From positions 3,334,292-3,398,291 of the forward strand of contig CM035358.1 in NCBI GenBank assembly GCA_020137815.1: a stretch of 64,000 bases of DNA, given 5' to 3'. Within the stretch, counting starts at the first letter, position 1, and each line of letters begins with the position of its first letter. A model generated the notes under the pieces. The model was not told the origin of the DNA and did not search any database. It saw only the letters and a list, made by a program, of their open reading frames with translations. Positions 9,377 to 23,800 of the stretch are shown here, one piece after another. Source of the stretch: Hormiphora californensis. Taxonomy: Eukaryota > Ctenophora > Tentaculata > Cydippida > Pleurobrachiidae. Both the position numbers and the translations under genes were made by a program.

Positions 9377-10622
9377 ATGAATGTGGAACTGTACGGCAAG
9401 ATCAAGGACCATGATTTCCATATGGTGAAGCTGGCCCTGGATACTATTGACAGGGACCACACTGGAGCCCTTGCCTCCAACGTTCACAGCCTCACTGATA
9501 CAGACTGGGAATCCTTCCTCGACAAAACTAAAAATGAGTTTAGGGGAGAAATGTGGGGCTTCAAATGTGGCTCAATGACCTTTGTGGATGGGCAGTTGAT
9601 TGGAAATGGGGATGACTTTATGCGATGGGCAAAGGAGAAGTTTGGACTGATCGATTTCCGGCCACCCGCATTCTACGAGGGTCTATCAAACCAGGCCTAC
9701 AAATCATATCTTGAGAACCCTGATAGAGATGTGGTATATGTTGACTTGGTGCACGATAAATCCCCCATGGGCCGAATGATATTTGAGTTGTACCGAGATA
9801 TCGTCCCTGATACCGTCGGTAACTTTGTGAAACTACTGACAGCCAAATCAGAGAAGAAATACATTGGATCTCTCCTGCACAGGATTGTGAAGAGCGGATG
9901 GGTACAAGGTAAATATCAAATATCTCTCTTTTACTTCAACCCACTTTGAGTGAAATGCAGCTAATAACAACACAGCAATATCTAGATTGGTAATTAGTTC
10001 GGTACCACAAACAACCTCCATCTCAACACTAAACATCTTGCAGGTGGTGACATAGTAAATGGTAGTGGTGGTAACTCAGACTCAGCAGCCGGAGGAAAAT
10101 TCCCTGACGAGAACTTTGCCATTAAACACGATCGGGCAGGAATTATAGGCATGGCTAATGATGGTAGGTATCTCATTCTATTTCTACATTTCTCTCCCAC
10201 TCCTTTCTCTCTTCCCCTCACCCCCCCCCCCCACCCCCCCCCCCTCACCATTAGAGCACTCTAAACCCCATCTCCCCATTCCTCCAGCCCCCCATCTAAC
10301 CCCCATCTCCCCATTCCTCCAGTCCCCATCTAACCCCCATCTCCCCATTCTTCCAGCCCCCCATCTAACCCCCATCTCACCCTTCCTCCCGGCCCCCTCT
10401 AACCCCCATCTCCCCCTTCCTCCAGGTCCCCACACGAACGGCTCACAGTTCTACATCACATTTGGTCCCGCCCCCTGGATGGATCACACCTATGTAGCGT
10501 TTGGTTGTCTTATCGAGGGACAGCACATTCTGAGGGACTTGGAAAACATTGAAACAGTGAACGAGCGACCTAAGAGGCCCCTAACGGTCCATGATTGTGG
10601 GCTGCTAAAAGATGCCTTGTGA
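9377..10622 (+). CDS. PPIL6: Peptidyl-prolyl isomerase-like 6 (PPIL6)
   Basis: Three exons join in frame: 9377-9908, 10044-10163 and 10426-10622. The product of about 282 aa has an N-terminal region typical of PPIL6 and then a cyclophilin domain from about residue 118 (VYVDLVHDKSPMGRMIFELY). Conserved cyclophilin landmarks are HRIVKSGWVQGGD, NGSQFYITFGPAPWMD and AFGCLIEGQ. Several catalytic-pocket residues differ from cyclophilin A (the usual FM before Q is GWV), so isomerase activity may be weak or absent. PPIL6 is expressed in ciliated tissues in vertebrates. The last intron contains a tandem repeat that duplicates the 3' splice site. An acceptor (CTATTAG) lies 2 nt before the ATG. The gene is third in the plus-strand cluster and converges on the K+ channel gene. 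Confidence 0.9.
10256..10433 (+). repeat. Five-copy repeat spanning the PPIL6 intron 2 acceptor
   Basis: Five copies of a 33-36 bp C-rich unit containing CATCTCCCCATTCCTCCAG plus a CCCC run. The last copy contains the acceptor used (CCTTCCTCCAG) and the first exon bases. Three earlier copies keep a usable CCAG, while the fourth has changed to CCCG. Confidence 0.85.
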
Positions 10623-10906
10623 GGGGTGTCCCAGGAACTAAATATCTTGTGAGAATAAGGGAGAGAGGGACTGATTTTATAAAAACAGAACATGATCAGC
10701 AACTGTACATAGATTTAAAACAGATTTTTGGTGCGACACACCACCCCTTTGATAAAATGTATCGTTTGCCAGCAATACATTCCTGATCCCTAACATAACA
10801 CATCCTAGCATTGTCTTGTCTTGCTCGACCCTCTTTCGGTGCGCTCCGCAAATGTAAAGGAGGGTTAGAACAAGCATTGTCCATGGATAGGTCATCAAGA
10901 TTATCC

Positions 10907-13315
<2,409 letters not shown>

Positions 13316-15665
13316 GGCGACAGGACAAACAAAACAAAGATCGGAACAGGAATATTGATTTTGAGAAAAACAAGATCACGGGCTGATGGAGAGACAGGAT
13401 GAGGAAGGTAAATACTTCAGGGTAAATACTTCAGGGTATTTGGATAATATAGTTCTATAGACTGATAATATAGTTCTATAGACTGAGAAAGGAAACACAA
13501 ACAGAGCAACCTCTGGAGAGTCTAATCAGTGCGGGGAGAACCTGCAGTGACATTGCTTTTGTTAGCTGTCTCTCAGAACTAAGAAGGCTTGTAAAATATT
13601 AGGATCTTTGCTCGGTGATACAATTTAGGTCACAACAAAAGCACACTGTATAACAGTGTACACAACAAAACAAAGCAGGTCATTGGCAAGGTGCCACCTG
13701 CAGTACACTGGTGCAGTACAACTTGTACACTGGTGCAGTACAACTTGTACACTGGTGAATTACACCACGTAGTGTACTACTTGGCCACATTGATGCCTGA
13801 GTGAGATCGAGGTCGCGCAGCGACCGAGATCGATCTCACATCTATTATTCGCGGAGCGAGAATAGGATGCGATGGATCCAAGTGTACTACTGCATCGCAA
13901 TTATACTGGCCTGGGTAAGGGAACAATACCTGGATCACACTGACACAACACAGAATATATTTATTGTGTGTGTTCTCCTGGGTTCGGTGCGGTGTATTGA
14001 AACACATGACCAGGTTGTTGAGAGTAACAAGGACTAGGAGGGAATGATATAGGACTAGAGAGGCAGGGGACTAGAGATAGGACTGGAGAGAGGGGATGAG
14101 GAGGTCGAACAAAGAAGCAATTATTCACTGCCTTACAGTGTTGGCAGTGTATAATTGATCATTGCATGATAATTACTAGAACACAAACAGTTTACAATGC
14201 ACACATGTAGGACAATACAATGTACATGGAGCGAGGGACTAGGGAGCTATTTTCTCCCACTACAAAAAGACCCTGAGACAGCCGGGAAATGTCTTCCTAC
14301 TAGAAGCAGATGTAACATGAGAGAGAGGGGGACAGCTGGGGAATGAATGATAGATAGTGGAAGTAATAAGATACAAGTTACACTGTTACAGTCCTGATAT
14401 GGTACAACTACAACAACTGCAGTGGGGAGATGGGAAGTACAAATGGGAAAGTAAATATTATGTTCCTTCTATGATTGCCCTCACTGTGTGATTTCTCTCA
14501 CATCACAGCTTCCAAGGATTATATTTCATTCGGACATAACATAATCCTATAATAGCATGTAACACCTTGTGGCATGCTGTAGGTAGCATGTGACATTGCG
14601 TGACGGGAGGTGTGTAGCTGGGGAGGATGTCTTTAGGATGTCTTTAGCCAAAATAGTCCGCAGAAAGAGAGAGAGAGAGAGAGAGGGACTGAGAGAGAAA
14701 AAAGAAGAGAGAAATAAAGAGGGCTACATATTGTGTGTGTGACAGGAAGTGACAATTAGATGTGTGATACAGTGACAGGTGTTACAGCTAGTAAATGTTA
14801 CAGCATAACACTAGCAGGGGTGAGTGTAACACGACAGAGTACAGACAAATGAAACAACAGTACATGTAACACGACAGAGTACAGACAAATCAGACAACAG
14901 TACATGTAATACGAGACAGAGTACAGACAACAAGGACAAGGGACTCAGACAGGAAGGGAGCCATATTTAAGAGAACAAGAATGTTCAAGTTTCCATTTGA
15001 TCCGTGATGATGGCCGATATTTGGCCCCAGTTCCAGCCGGTAAAACCAATAAAAACACGTCATATAAAGTGTTGCAAATAATTTAGATTTTTTCAACCGC
15101 TCTACGCGTCAAACACCGCCAGTACAATGTACAATACACAGAGCCTACTACGCACGGTGGGAGCTAGCCCCCTCTCGGAACCCTCTCCCCTAGTGCTGGA
15201 GAGAGGGTGGGAGAGCCCCCTCTCCCCTAGTGCTGGAGAGAGGGTGGGAGAGCCCCCTCTCCCCTAGTGTTGGAGAGAGGGTGGGAGAGAGGGGAACACA
15301 CCATGTACACACTATTTAAACAACTGGTGTATCATAGTTGAGGAACAGCAGGGAGAGGGATAAAATCATCATTCTCAACCCTACTTCCCTCATTCTCTCT
15401 TTCATCATCTTCATCATCATTGTCGCAACTGGGGCGAAATACGTTTGGGGGATGTGGAGTAAAAAGCCTAAAAAAATACAAATTGCTCAAGAAGAAGCAT
15501 TCTCTCACACTCAATTAGGGAAGTTAATTGGGGGGATTGTTACAAATCAAAAAAAGGGGGGCCAATATCCCCATGTTGGTGATGGGGGACACACAGGTGG
15601 TAAAAATAACGCGTGCCAGTTAACGCGTGACAGTTAACGCGTGACAAGTGTCCACGTGACGCATA
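13316..15665. other. Intergenic stretch with short direct repeats
   Basis: No gene is supported between the K+ channel start and the vasculin stop. Small direct repeats occur: two copies of GATAATATAGTTCTATAGACT at about 13444-13487, three copies of GTACACTGGTGCAGTACAAC-like units at 13700-13755, repeats with ACGACAGAGTACAGACAA at 14830-14930, and three copies of GTTAACGCGTGAC-like units at 15608-15645 just past the vasculin stop. It presumably includes the K+ channel promoter and the vasculin 3' UTR. Confidence 0.5.
15165..15293. repeat. Three-copy self-complementary tandem repeat
   Basis: Three copies of a unit with CCCCCTCTCCCCTAGTGCTGGAGAGAGGGTGGGAGAG-like content. CCCTCTC and GAGAGGG within each unit can pair, so each copy could fold as a hairpin. 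Confidence 0.75.
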
Positions 15666-18057
15666 TTAGTACGCCAGTTCATCAACTTCACTCTCGCTCT
15701 CATCCTCATCCAATTCCTCCTCGTTGGGCAGGTAGCTCTTTGGAGCCCAGGGGAAGGGAGAGAGGGGGGAGATACATTTGGGACTTCGTCTCTTCTCAAT
15801 ATCTAGACGTGCAGAAGATAACTCTTCCTCGGTCAATGGAGGCTCGTTAGCGTCACACCATCCCATGGACTTGAGGAGCCTGGAAATGGAGGGATTAGAT
15901 GTGAGAACAGGTGCCAGAGGTAAGGGGAGATGGCCCGGTGGTGGGGGGGGGGGGGGTATTTGTAGAATGTAAATGGGACAAATTGAATATGATATAAGTT
16001 ATGTACCTGTGCTCAGTTTCAACAGAGGACGAGAGAGGGGCATCCTGGGCTGAGGTCTCGTCTGAAAAAAAAGGAGGGAGTGTGTTTAGTATAAACATAA
16101 CAAAGTTTTGTCGGGGGGGGGGGGCACAAAGCGTTTTAGAAAGGGTCAAGGATCGATTCTGTTTAGGAAAGTTGTTGTTACCTTTCACAAGAGGTGTGTT
16201 CTCAGAATCAGAGTCTATTATTCCCTCATCAAGTCGGAGAGATTTGAAGAAGTCCACCTTGCTACTGTCTGGGCCTTTTCCAGGCGTTTTCAACTTTGGA
16301 GAAATAGGCTTATCTCCCTCACCGACCTAAAGAAAAGGAATACTAGTTAAAATACTAGTTAAAATACATACCGAGCTTTTAGGCTGGAAATCCTAAATGA
16401 GTTTAAATCAAAATGGTTCAGATTAAAGCACTTACATTTTTGGTTTTAGTTTGTGAAATAATGCCGGGGGTTGGCTGCTTAGCATTTTTAACATTTCCAT
16501 ACAACCTAGTTCTGTTCCTGTAGATAGAGGGAAGTGTTAGGTTACCTGCTCACTATACAATACACCATCTAGTAGTTTCACTAATTAACTAATTAATTAC
16601 CTTGATTGGGACCACACACCGACACCACCAGTAGTAGAGCTATTACCAGTTTTAGGAGGCCCAACTGGCCTTGCAGACTGTAGTGTAGGCTGCCGAGGGA
16701 ACGTTAATTAGTAGTTGCTGTGGAGAGAGAGAAGCTGCAACACGCGAATAGTGTATAAAATGTATTTGTAAGCTGAGAGAGAAAGAAAGAGAGGAGATGG
16801 AGTGTGAGAGAGAAAGTAAAAGATATAGTGCGAAAAAGAGAGTGATGGAGGGGGAGATACTTACAAATTCAGCAGTTTTGTTTTCGTAAGAGCTCGTTAT
16901 GTTCGTTATAATTGGGACAGCGTCATGAAAGCTTCCCTTTACTGGATTGTGTCCTGAAACAGGGGAGAGAGATAAGGATAGAGAATGAGAGAGAGAATGA
17001 GAGAGAGAAGGAGAGAGATAAGGATAGAGAATGAGAGAGGGAGAGAGAGATAGGTAAAGATAAGGATAGAGTCAAAACGATAGAGAGATCTGTGTGTGTA
17101 CAGCGTACGAACGAAAACAAACCGTCTCTGGAGATAGTACACACAGACGAAGGGAGAGATAGACATGAAAAAGGAGAGAGATAAAGAGAGATAGATACTG
17201 ATAAACTAGAGAGAGAAAAGCTACCGAGAGAAGTGTGTTTGGCTGCGCGCGCGGCTGTTTCGCACTGCTCTTTGTACAGAATGGAGTTGCTAGCAATAAG
17301 AGAAGTCTGACTTTATCCCGATAACCTAAATTTTCAGGGGGCCTCTAGGACACAATAGGTTTGGAAACTGTGTGAACAATGTACAGGGGCCTTGGCCCTT
17401 GGTTTATATAATGAAGAGAACAATGAGAGAGATAAAGAAAGGGTGGGACAAAGGAAGAGAAAAAGAGAGAAAGTAAAACACCAGCTAAACAAGACAGACG
17501 ACTTCTTGGAAAAGCACAAACAGGATATAAAGTCTAAACAGGGATATACATATTAACAATAAGTATATACCTCCATTGAGTGTTGCAAACCCGGACCGTC
17601 CGGTGTTGTGGGTCTTTAGTTGCTGAAAATAAAACAATAATTAGTACAACATTAGTTGCTAACGGTTACTATTGTACTACACTGATGGACACTCAATAGA
17701 TGTGTATCCATGGTTACTGTATAAAAAGTGACGGGGACACATGAGGTGAATTAATATTGAGAAGTGAGAATCGGTAATTGTAGTCCGCAGAAATACAGAC
17801 TAGAATCAGTTACAACAAGAGAGGTGTGATGTCACAAGGTGTGATGTCCTTCATAAAAGATGCTGCTATTTGATGTAGCAGTGTTACTATGTGTCCAAAG
17901 ACCCTTCAGTGTGCAATGACTAGTCACAGTCCAGTAAATCACACTGATCATATCACTGCACTGGTCAGGTACAAAAAGTATCAGACGCAACACACATAGT
18001 TACCTTAGTGGGTAAAAGCCAGAGAGGAGAGAAATGATGGGCGTTTTGGACAGACAT
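15666..18057 (-). CDS. GPBP1: Vasculin-like protein (GPBP1/GPBP1L1 family)
   Basis: Eight exons join in phase to 259 aa: 18004-18057, 17571-17622, 16865-16953, 16601-16689, 16436-16517, 16182-16326, 16007-16061 and 15666-15879. The N-terminus (NAHHFSPLWLLPTK) matches the vasculin start motif HDFAPAWL, a middle exon has the conserved VDFFKSLRLDEG, and the C-terminus has EHRLLKSMGWCDANEPPLTEEEL followed by an acidic Ser/Asp tail. Vasculins bind GC-rich promoters and act as nuclear regulators of transcription. The protein is about half the vertebrate length, with the low-complexity middle reduced. An acceptor (CTTCTTTTTCAG) lies 22 nt upstream of the ATG. The symbol is by family; GPBP1 and GPBP1L1 cannot be separated here. 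Confidence 0.87.
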
Positions 18058-18767
18058 TAAAATTTGCAGAATACAAAATCTGAAAAAGAAGCAGCGTTAT
18101 TTGTTGTTTATTATCCCAGAAATATAATTGTAGGCGTGGTTAGGAGATGGGAAGGTATTTTCTAAAAACAAGGGTAGCCTTTCCCATCCTCATTTTCAGA
18201 ATTATAAGAGAGATAGAGAGAAAGAAAAAGAGGGAGTTCCCAACTTACCAACAGCGTGACGTTTGTTTTGAGTTGAACTGCTATTACATGGTCTGTTGTT
18301 TGTCAGAGATAAGATAAGAAACGTGAAGTAGTATCTGACGTAGGGAGGTGTTGAGCGGTGTAGCGGCTAAATCTTGAGGCCGGATTAGAAAACACTAAAT
18401 GCTAAATGGGAGGTACGGGGTTAGTTTAGTTGTAGTAACAATTGAGGAACATAATTCGAACAGGACATTTCCTCCAAAACGTACTTGAGCTTTTCAGCAA
18501 ATAGGAGGGCAATATTGAAAGTGTCAAATTATTGTAAACAGATTTAATAATTTCAGCTCAAAATGTATGAAAGATTTGGCTGTTTCCTACCAGACTTCAG
18601 AGCATAGAACTCAATGCCCGGAATGACGGGATAGTTATGCACTGGCTCTCCTAAAAAAATTTTCACGGCCAATTTTATTTGAACAGAGTACCTACCCCAA
18701 TTTTATTAAAACTCGGTCCGAATGTCCTTTAGTGTCTAACTAGAAGGCTAAATAAGTGATCACTGAT

Positions 18768-18826
18768 CATATCTTGACACTGCCCTCATATCTTGACACT
18801 GCCCTCATATCTTGACACTGCCCTCG
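18768..18826. repeat. Three-copy 19 bp tandem repeat
   Basis: The unit ATCTTGACACTGCCCTCAT occurs three times head to tail. Confidence 0.9.
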
Positions 18827-19083
18827 AACGTGACTTGAAACTTGTATTGTTCTAATCGCCATCATCAGAGGCAACAACAAATGGACAGAGTTTTGCAGCA
18901 AAAAAACGAGTTTCACCTTATAATGGACCCCCCCCCCCCCCCCGGATATGTTGCGACACACATATAATGTAACGAGCATGCGACACGAGATATTTTGGAC
19001 AAACATGAGGCAATTGAAGAAGTTTCTGATCAATTGATTGATCTGTGATTGTCTGTGATCCGTAAAGTTATTAAATGCCTTCG

Positions 19084-19104
19084 TGTTATGTTCTAACCCT
19101 CCTT
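19084..19104. repeat. Dispersed motif GTTATGTTCTAACCCTC
   Basis: This 17 nt core recurs at about 33004-33020 and, reversed, at about 11230-11246. Diverged forms lie near 10845-10875 (reverse) and 21011-21030. Two of the copies share further flanking sequence (CTTTACATTTG). Confidence 0.65.
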
Positions 19105-20831
19105 TACATTTGTGAGCACACGGAGAGGGTCTATCAAGCTGCAAGGCAAATGCCTTCAGGGACTCCAGGTCAACAGGGGACACCACACGCAGGAGATATT
19201 ACTGCTTAATGACTCCACTGTTAGCAAATTAAGAATTGGGATGGACATAAACTACAACAAATTACCCATACACCCGATGAACCAAGTTGAGATGTGTCAT
19301 GTGTTAAAATCTGGGGTACAAAAATTATCTAGGGTACGATCCAGCTTTAGGATAATCCAATCATCCTCCTGATTGGTTAACAACATCTCTCCCGCAGTAC
19401 TTAAGGACCCCGGTTTCAGTCGAAAGAACACTTCACCCAAAGCCATAATACACCACCGCGTATGCCCTTTTGAGCTCTTAATCCCCCTCCACTAGCTTGG
19501 TTGGGGCATGTCAACAAGCTATTGGGCTATCATGCACACAGAAAGAAATCACTGTCAAATCACTCCACCACAAGAATTCTGCACCCCGGCCGTGCTTGAG
19601 TCCCGGAGTCGGAGAACGTGTACACAAAGTTCCAAGTGGTAAACACCACTTGATGAAATCACACGATAATTCGCGTAGTCTGACAGACCAAGTCTGTAGG
19701 TAGCTAATGTTTCAGTGGTACGTAGCTCCTGAGTTCTGTCACTGGGTCCTGGAAGGCGAGTTATTTTTGGCAAGCTGTCATTTGTTGAACAAATGGACTC
19801 GTTTTGGCAAAGGCGACCCACACTCGGGTGCACTCAGCACACCACAGGGAAGGTCACGGGCCGAAACCATGATGCACGAGAGGGATAAGCAGTTTGAAAA
19901 CCTGGGAAAACTATGTCAGGACCCATGTTCACAATAGAGCCGGCCGGAGGGTCGGTTTACAGTCTGGATTTCTAAAAGGGGGTTAAAATGGTATTAGATA
20001 ACAATATCAATATGAAAATACCGGTCTCCCATGGGGGAGAAGATTAATAAATTACTGCATTGATTAAAATTGATTAAATTTGGTAGAATTAAAAGTATTG
20101 TATAATAAGTTAATGTCATTGAGTTCGCTCTTATACTGCCTCGTTTTGGTCAACTTATTGCCTCTATGCCCTCTCAGTCTGGATCGTGCTCGTGAGGTCG
20201 AGCAAGGAAAATTTTGGCCTATGCTACAGGCCCTAAAGCCGTGGAAAACGCGCGCACTTGGGGTCTGCAGCGCATGCCAAAGGAAAATTTTGCCGCGGTG
20301 GGTTCCGGAAAATTTTATTGAGTGGAGAAAAAAACTTCAACTTTTGGTGCGCGGCGCTAAATGCATCGTTAAAACGCTCAAAATAGCGCGTTCCTTACAG
20401 TTACATCGTCGCGACGCGTACCGTATTTTTGAAAACTCAAAATAAAAGCAAAGTTTTCAAAATTAAAAAATGTTTCGTGTTTTTCAAAAACAAAAACAGT
20501 TTTTGTCTACTGCCGCCTCGTTTTTGGGGTAGGCGCATGATGGGGCTATACCACATGCCACTAGGGTGGAACTACAGGGTGGAAACTGCAGAGTGGGCGA
20601 TGTTTTAGCCTGATAACTTAGCATGCGCTGTAGGGCAACTTTAAAACTTCGGCGTTTAGCGTGTCAAGTTCAACAATCAGTTTTTCAGGGTATGGGCTAT
20701 GACAAGGGTTTTTGAAATAGCCAAATTGGTTGAGTTGTTTGTTGGTTAGAGCCATTTTAGTGTAAGGCATCGTAGTTTGATCTAACACATGTTCCAACTC
20801 CTAAGTCTAAACTGTATGTATTCTTTGATAA

Positions 20832-23800
20832 ATGCCGCCGAAGCCAGTTAGAGGGGGAGCTGTGAAGCGGGGTGCTGCAGCCTCTAGGGGAGTGGCACGA
20901 GGGGGTGCCGCTCGTGGACGGGGTAGAGGGGGAGCAACGAGAGGAGGGGCAGCAACCAGGGGGAAAACTGGGAAACCAGAACAAAAGGTATAAAACAAGG
21001 TGAATTGTTTGTTATGGTGTAACCCTCCTTTGCAATGATGTCGTGGGGTACCGTGGTGACAGTCGACAGATCGAGGGTCAAGCAACGTCGAGCACGTTGT
21101 GTAGATTTTTCGAAGCTCGAAACAAAACCCCCCCTTTTTTTCTTTTTGTAGAAAGTTGAGAAGCCGAAATGGAGTCCAGAGCAGTTGGCAGCGGCTTCAA
21201 AAATCCAAAAATGTTATCGTCGGTATGCAACGCTAAAGAAGGAAGAAGATGCCAGAAAGAAGAAGGAAGAAATGGATAAACTAATGGAAGAGGTTTGATA
21301 TACTTCTTCATTCTTTCAATTTATGTCAAAAACAGTGTGGCCCTACTAATTTTACACCAATACCCAGGCAGAAAAAGCAGCATGGCTCAAAATGATCAAG
21401 TTAGAGCAGGAAAGAGAGGAGAGGGAAACAGAGAAAAGGCTCATTCAGGAGCGAGAGAGAAAGGCACACCTGAAGAGAATGAAGCTGCTATTGGAGCATG
21501 CATTTGATGGGGAACTACAGGACATTCAACAAATTATGTCCGAGGTAGAAATATAACTGATGAATCATCAAGATGCAGCAGTATCAATGATGATGCTGTA
21601 TCGCGGGGGTCTGAATGCTACCCTTGACTATTATCTAATATCTATCTGTTTGTCTGGATGTCATTATAAGTAACCTACATGATGGCAATATATCTGTTTC
21701 AGGCAGTATCGGGATGGAAGACGAACATCCCAGATATCCACCCAACGAGATTGGCACGGAAAACACTGGACCTAGTTGATTGTAAAGATGCTAATGACTA
21801 CACCCCTCTTAGTGAGGCTGCTGCAGGGGGCGCTGCTGAGGTATCTAATAGTAACTGTTACTGCTGAGGTATCTACAGTCGGACCCCGATTTAGGGACCC
21901 CCGATTTAGGGACACCCCGATTTAGGGACAGGAATTTTTTCCCCCAAAAATTTTTGAATTTTTTTTGGGAAATTTTTTGTGAAATTTTTCAAAAAGATTC
22001 CAGCCATGTCCGAATCGTGTTTCGAATCGGTGCATCTTATCGCATGTCCTTCTGCTAATTAGACGGTTCGGAACGAACCGCCACGTGATCCCCATGGTGC
22101 CCATTGAATCACAAGTTCACCAAGGTCCAAGCGTCAACATTTCGATTCGATGGGGATCACGTTTCGATTCGTTCCGTCTAATTAGCAGCAGGACATGCAA
22201 TAAGATGCACCGATTCGAAACACGATTCGGACGTGGCTGGTATAAAATTTTATAACTTTTTTGCAAAATTTTACAGTACGATTGTCAATGCTTTGATCGG
22301 TGCTCCCCATAAATTTTGAGAGAAAAAGTTATTTTGAAATTTTTATACTTCCTCACCCGCTTAGGGTGCCCCGATTCGGTATGGTATCACGTATCGGTTC
22401 GTTTTGAACCCGCTAATTAGACAGGATATCCAGTAAGTTGCACCGATTCGAAATACAAACCGGACGGGCTGGTATAACTTAGATAATTTTCCACTTTTTT
22501 TTGAAAAAGAATTATTTTATATTTTTCTTTTTCTAATCAGAAATGATCATGTCATCAATACATCAATATTGCATATAACAGTTAGAGGTGTCTTTAGTCT
22601 TAATAATATAGAATTTTGGGCAATAAAATAGGTTTTTTGGGTCAAATATGGCTCACCCCGATTTAGTGGACACCCCGATTTAGTGGACAAGACCCTTTCC
22701 CCCGAGGGTGTCCCTAAATCGGGGTCCGACTGTAATAGTAACTGTTACTGCTGAGGTATCTAATAGTAACTGTTACTGCGGAGGTATCTAATAGTAACTG
22801 TTACTGCTGAGGTATCTAATAGTAACTGTTACTGCTGAGGTATCTAATAGTAACTGTTACTGCTGAGGTAACTAATAGTAACTGTTACTGCTGAGGTAAC
22901 TAATAGTAACTGTTACTGCTGAGGTAACTAATAGTAACTGTTACTGCTGAGGTAACTAATAGTAACTGTTACTGCTGAGGTATCTAATAGTAACTGTTAC
23001 TGCTGAGGTATCTAACAGTAACTGTTATACCGCCTGGGCCACAAAAAAGTCATGGTACGCCGAGCCTCATATCTCCCAAATCTTAACTTCGATCACTCTG
23101 ATATTTTGACACAATGTTTGTATGGGTACTCATTCGAGGAATCCGGAGTTTCAGTTCCTAAAACTTCAAAATTCATTAATGAACTCGATTTTTCATTTTT
23201 CGGGTTTTTCGAGGTTTTCTCTTGTTTATATTCAACTAGCGCACCCATTGGGTGCGCCTCAAGTAAGGGCTTTTTGATAACCCACCCGGCTTCGCCGGGT
23301 GGTTCTTTTTGCCCCTTTCAACGTCAATAAAACGGTTGCCATGGCAACTGAATTAGTAACTATGGGGACTGGCATAAAACTTAAAAGTCATTCGAAAATA
23401 TTAATAAACTTCCACTGGAAGTTTCAAAAGTGTGAATGACAGCTTTACAGCTTTGGGCATATAAAGTATTTTATGAAGGAGCACTGTCGCGTAGAAACGC
23501 ACTGAACGAACGACCATCACGCGACATCTCCAAATTATAATAGAGATTTTATTCTTAAAAATGACCGCCATGCAATAGAACAACTAACAAAAAATGGCAA
23601 TCTGCATTTTTATTAAAATTGAACCAAGTTTAGTGGGTGAAATAAACAATATAAAACTGTTCATTTTTACCGAAAATCGATTTTGACCCGTTTTGACGAG
23701 AAATCGGTAATTTCAGGCGCTAAAAATTGGTAAGGCCATTGCACTTGGTCAATGCTGATGTTAGCTGGAATTTTAGCTCTCTACCTGAAAGTTCATTTTT

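Larger units (their letters stand above)
18058..20831. other. Intergenic stretch, no supported gene
   Basis: The gap between two divergent genes (vasculin and the IQ/ankyrin gene) holds no recognisable coding exon. It contains a three-copy 19 bp repeat at 18768-18826, a 16 nt C run near 18930, a conserved dispersed motif near 19086, and near 20728-20765 a segment resembling sequence downstream of the annexin gene (TTAGAGCCATTTTAGTG, reverse complement near 41000). Promoters of both flanking genes should lie within it. Confidence 0.5.
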
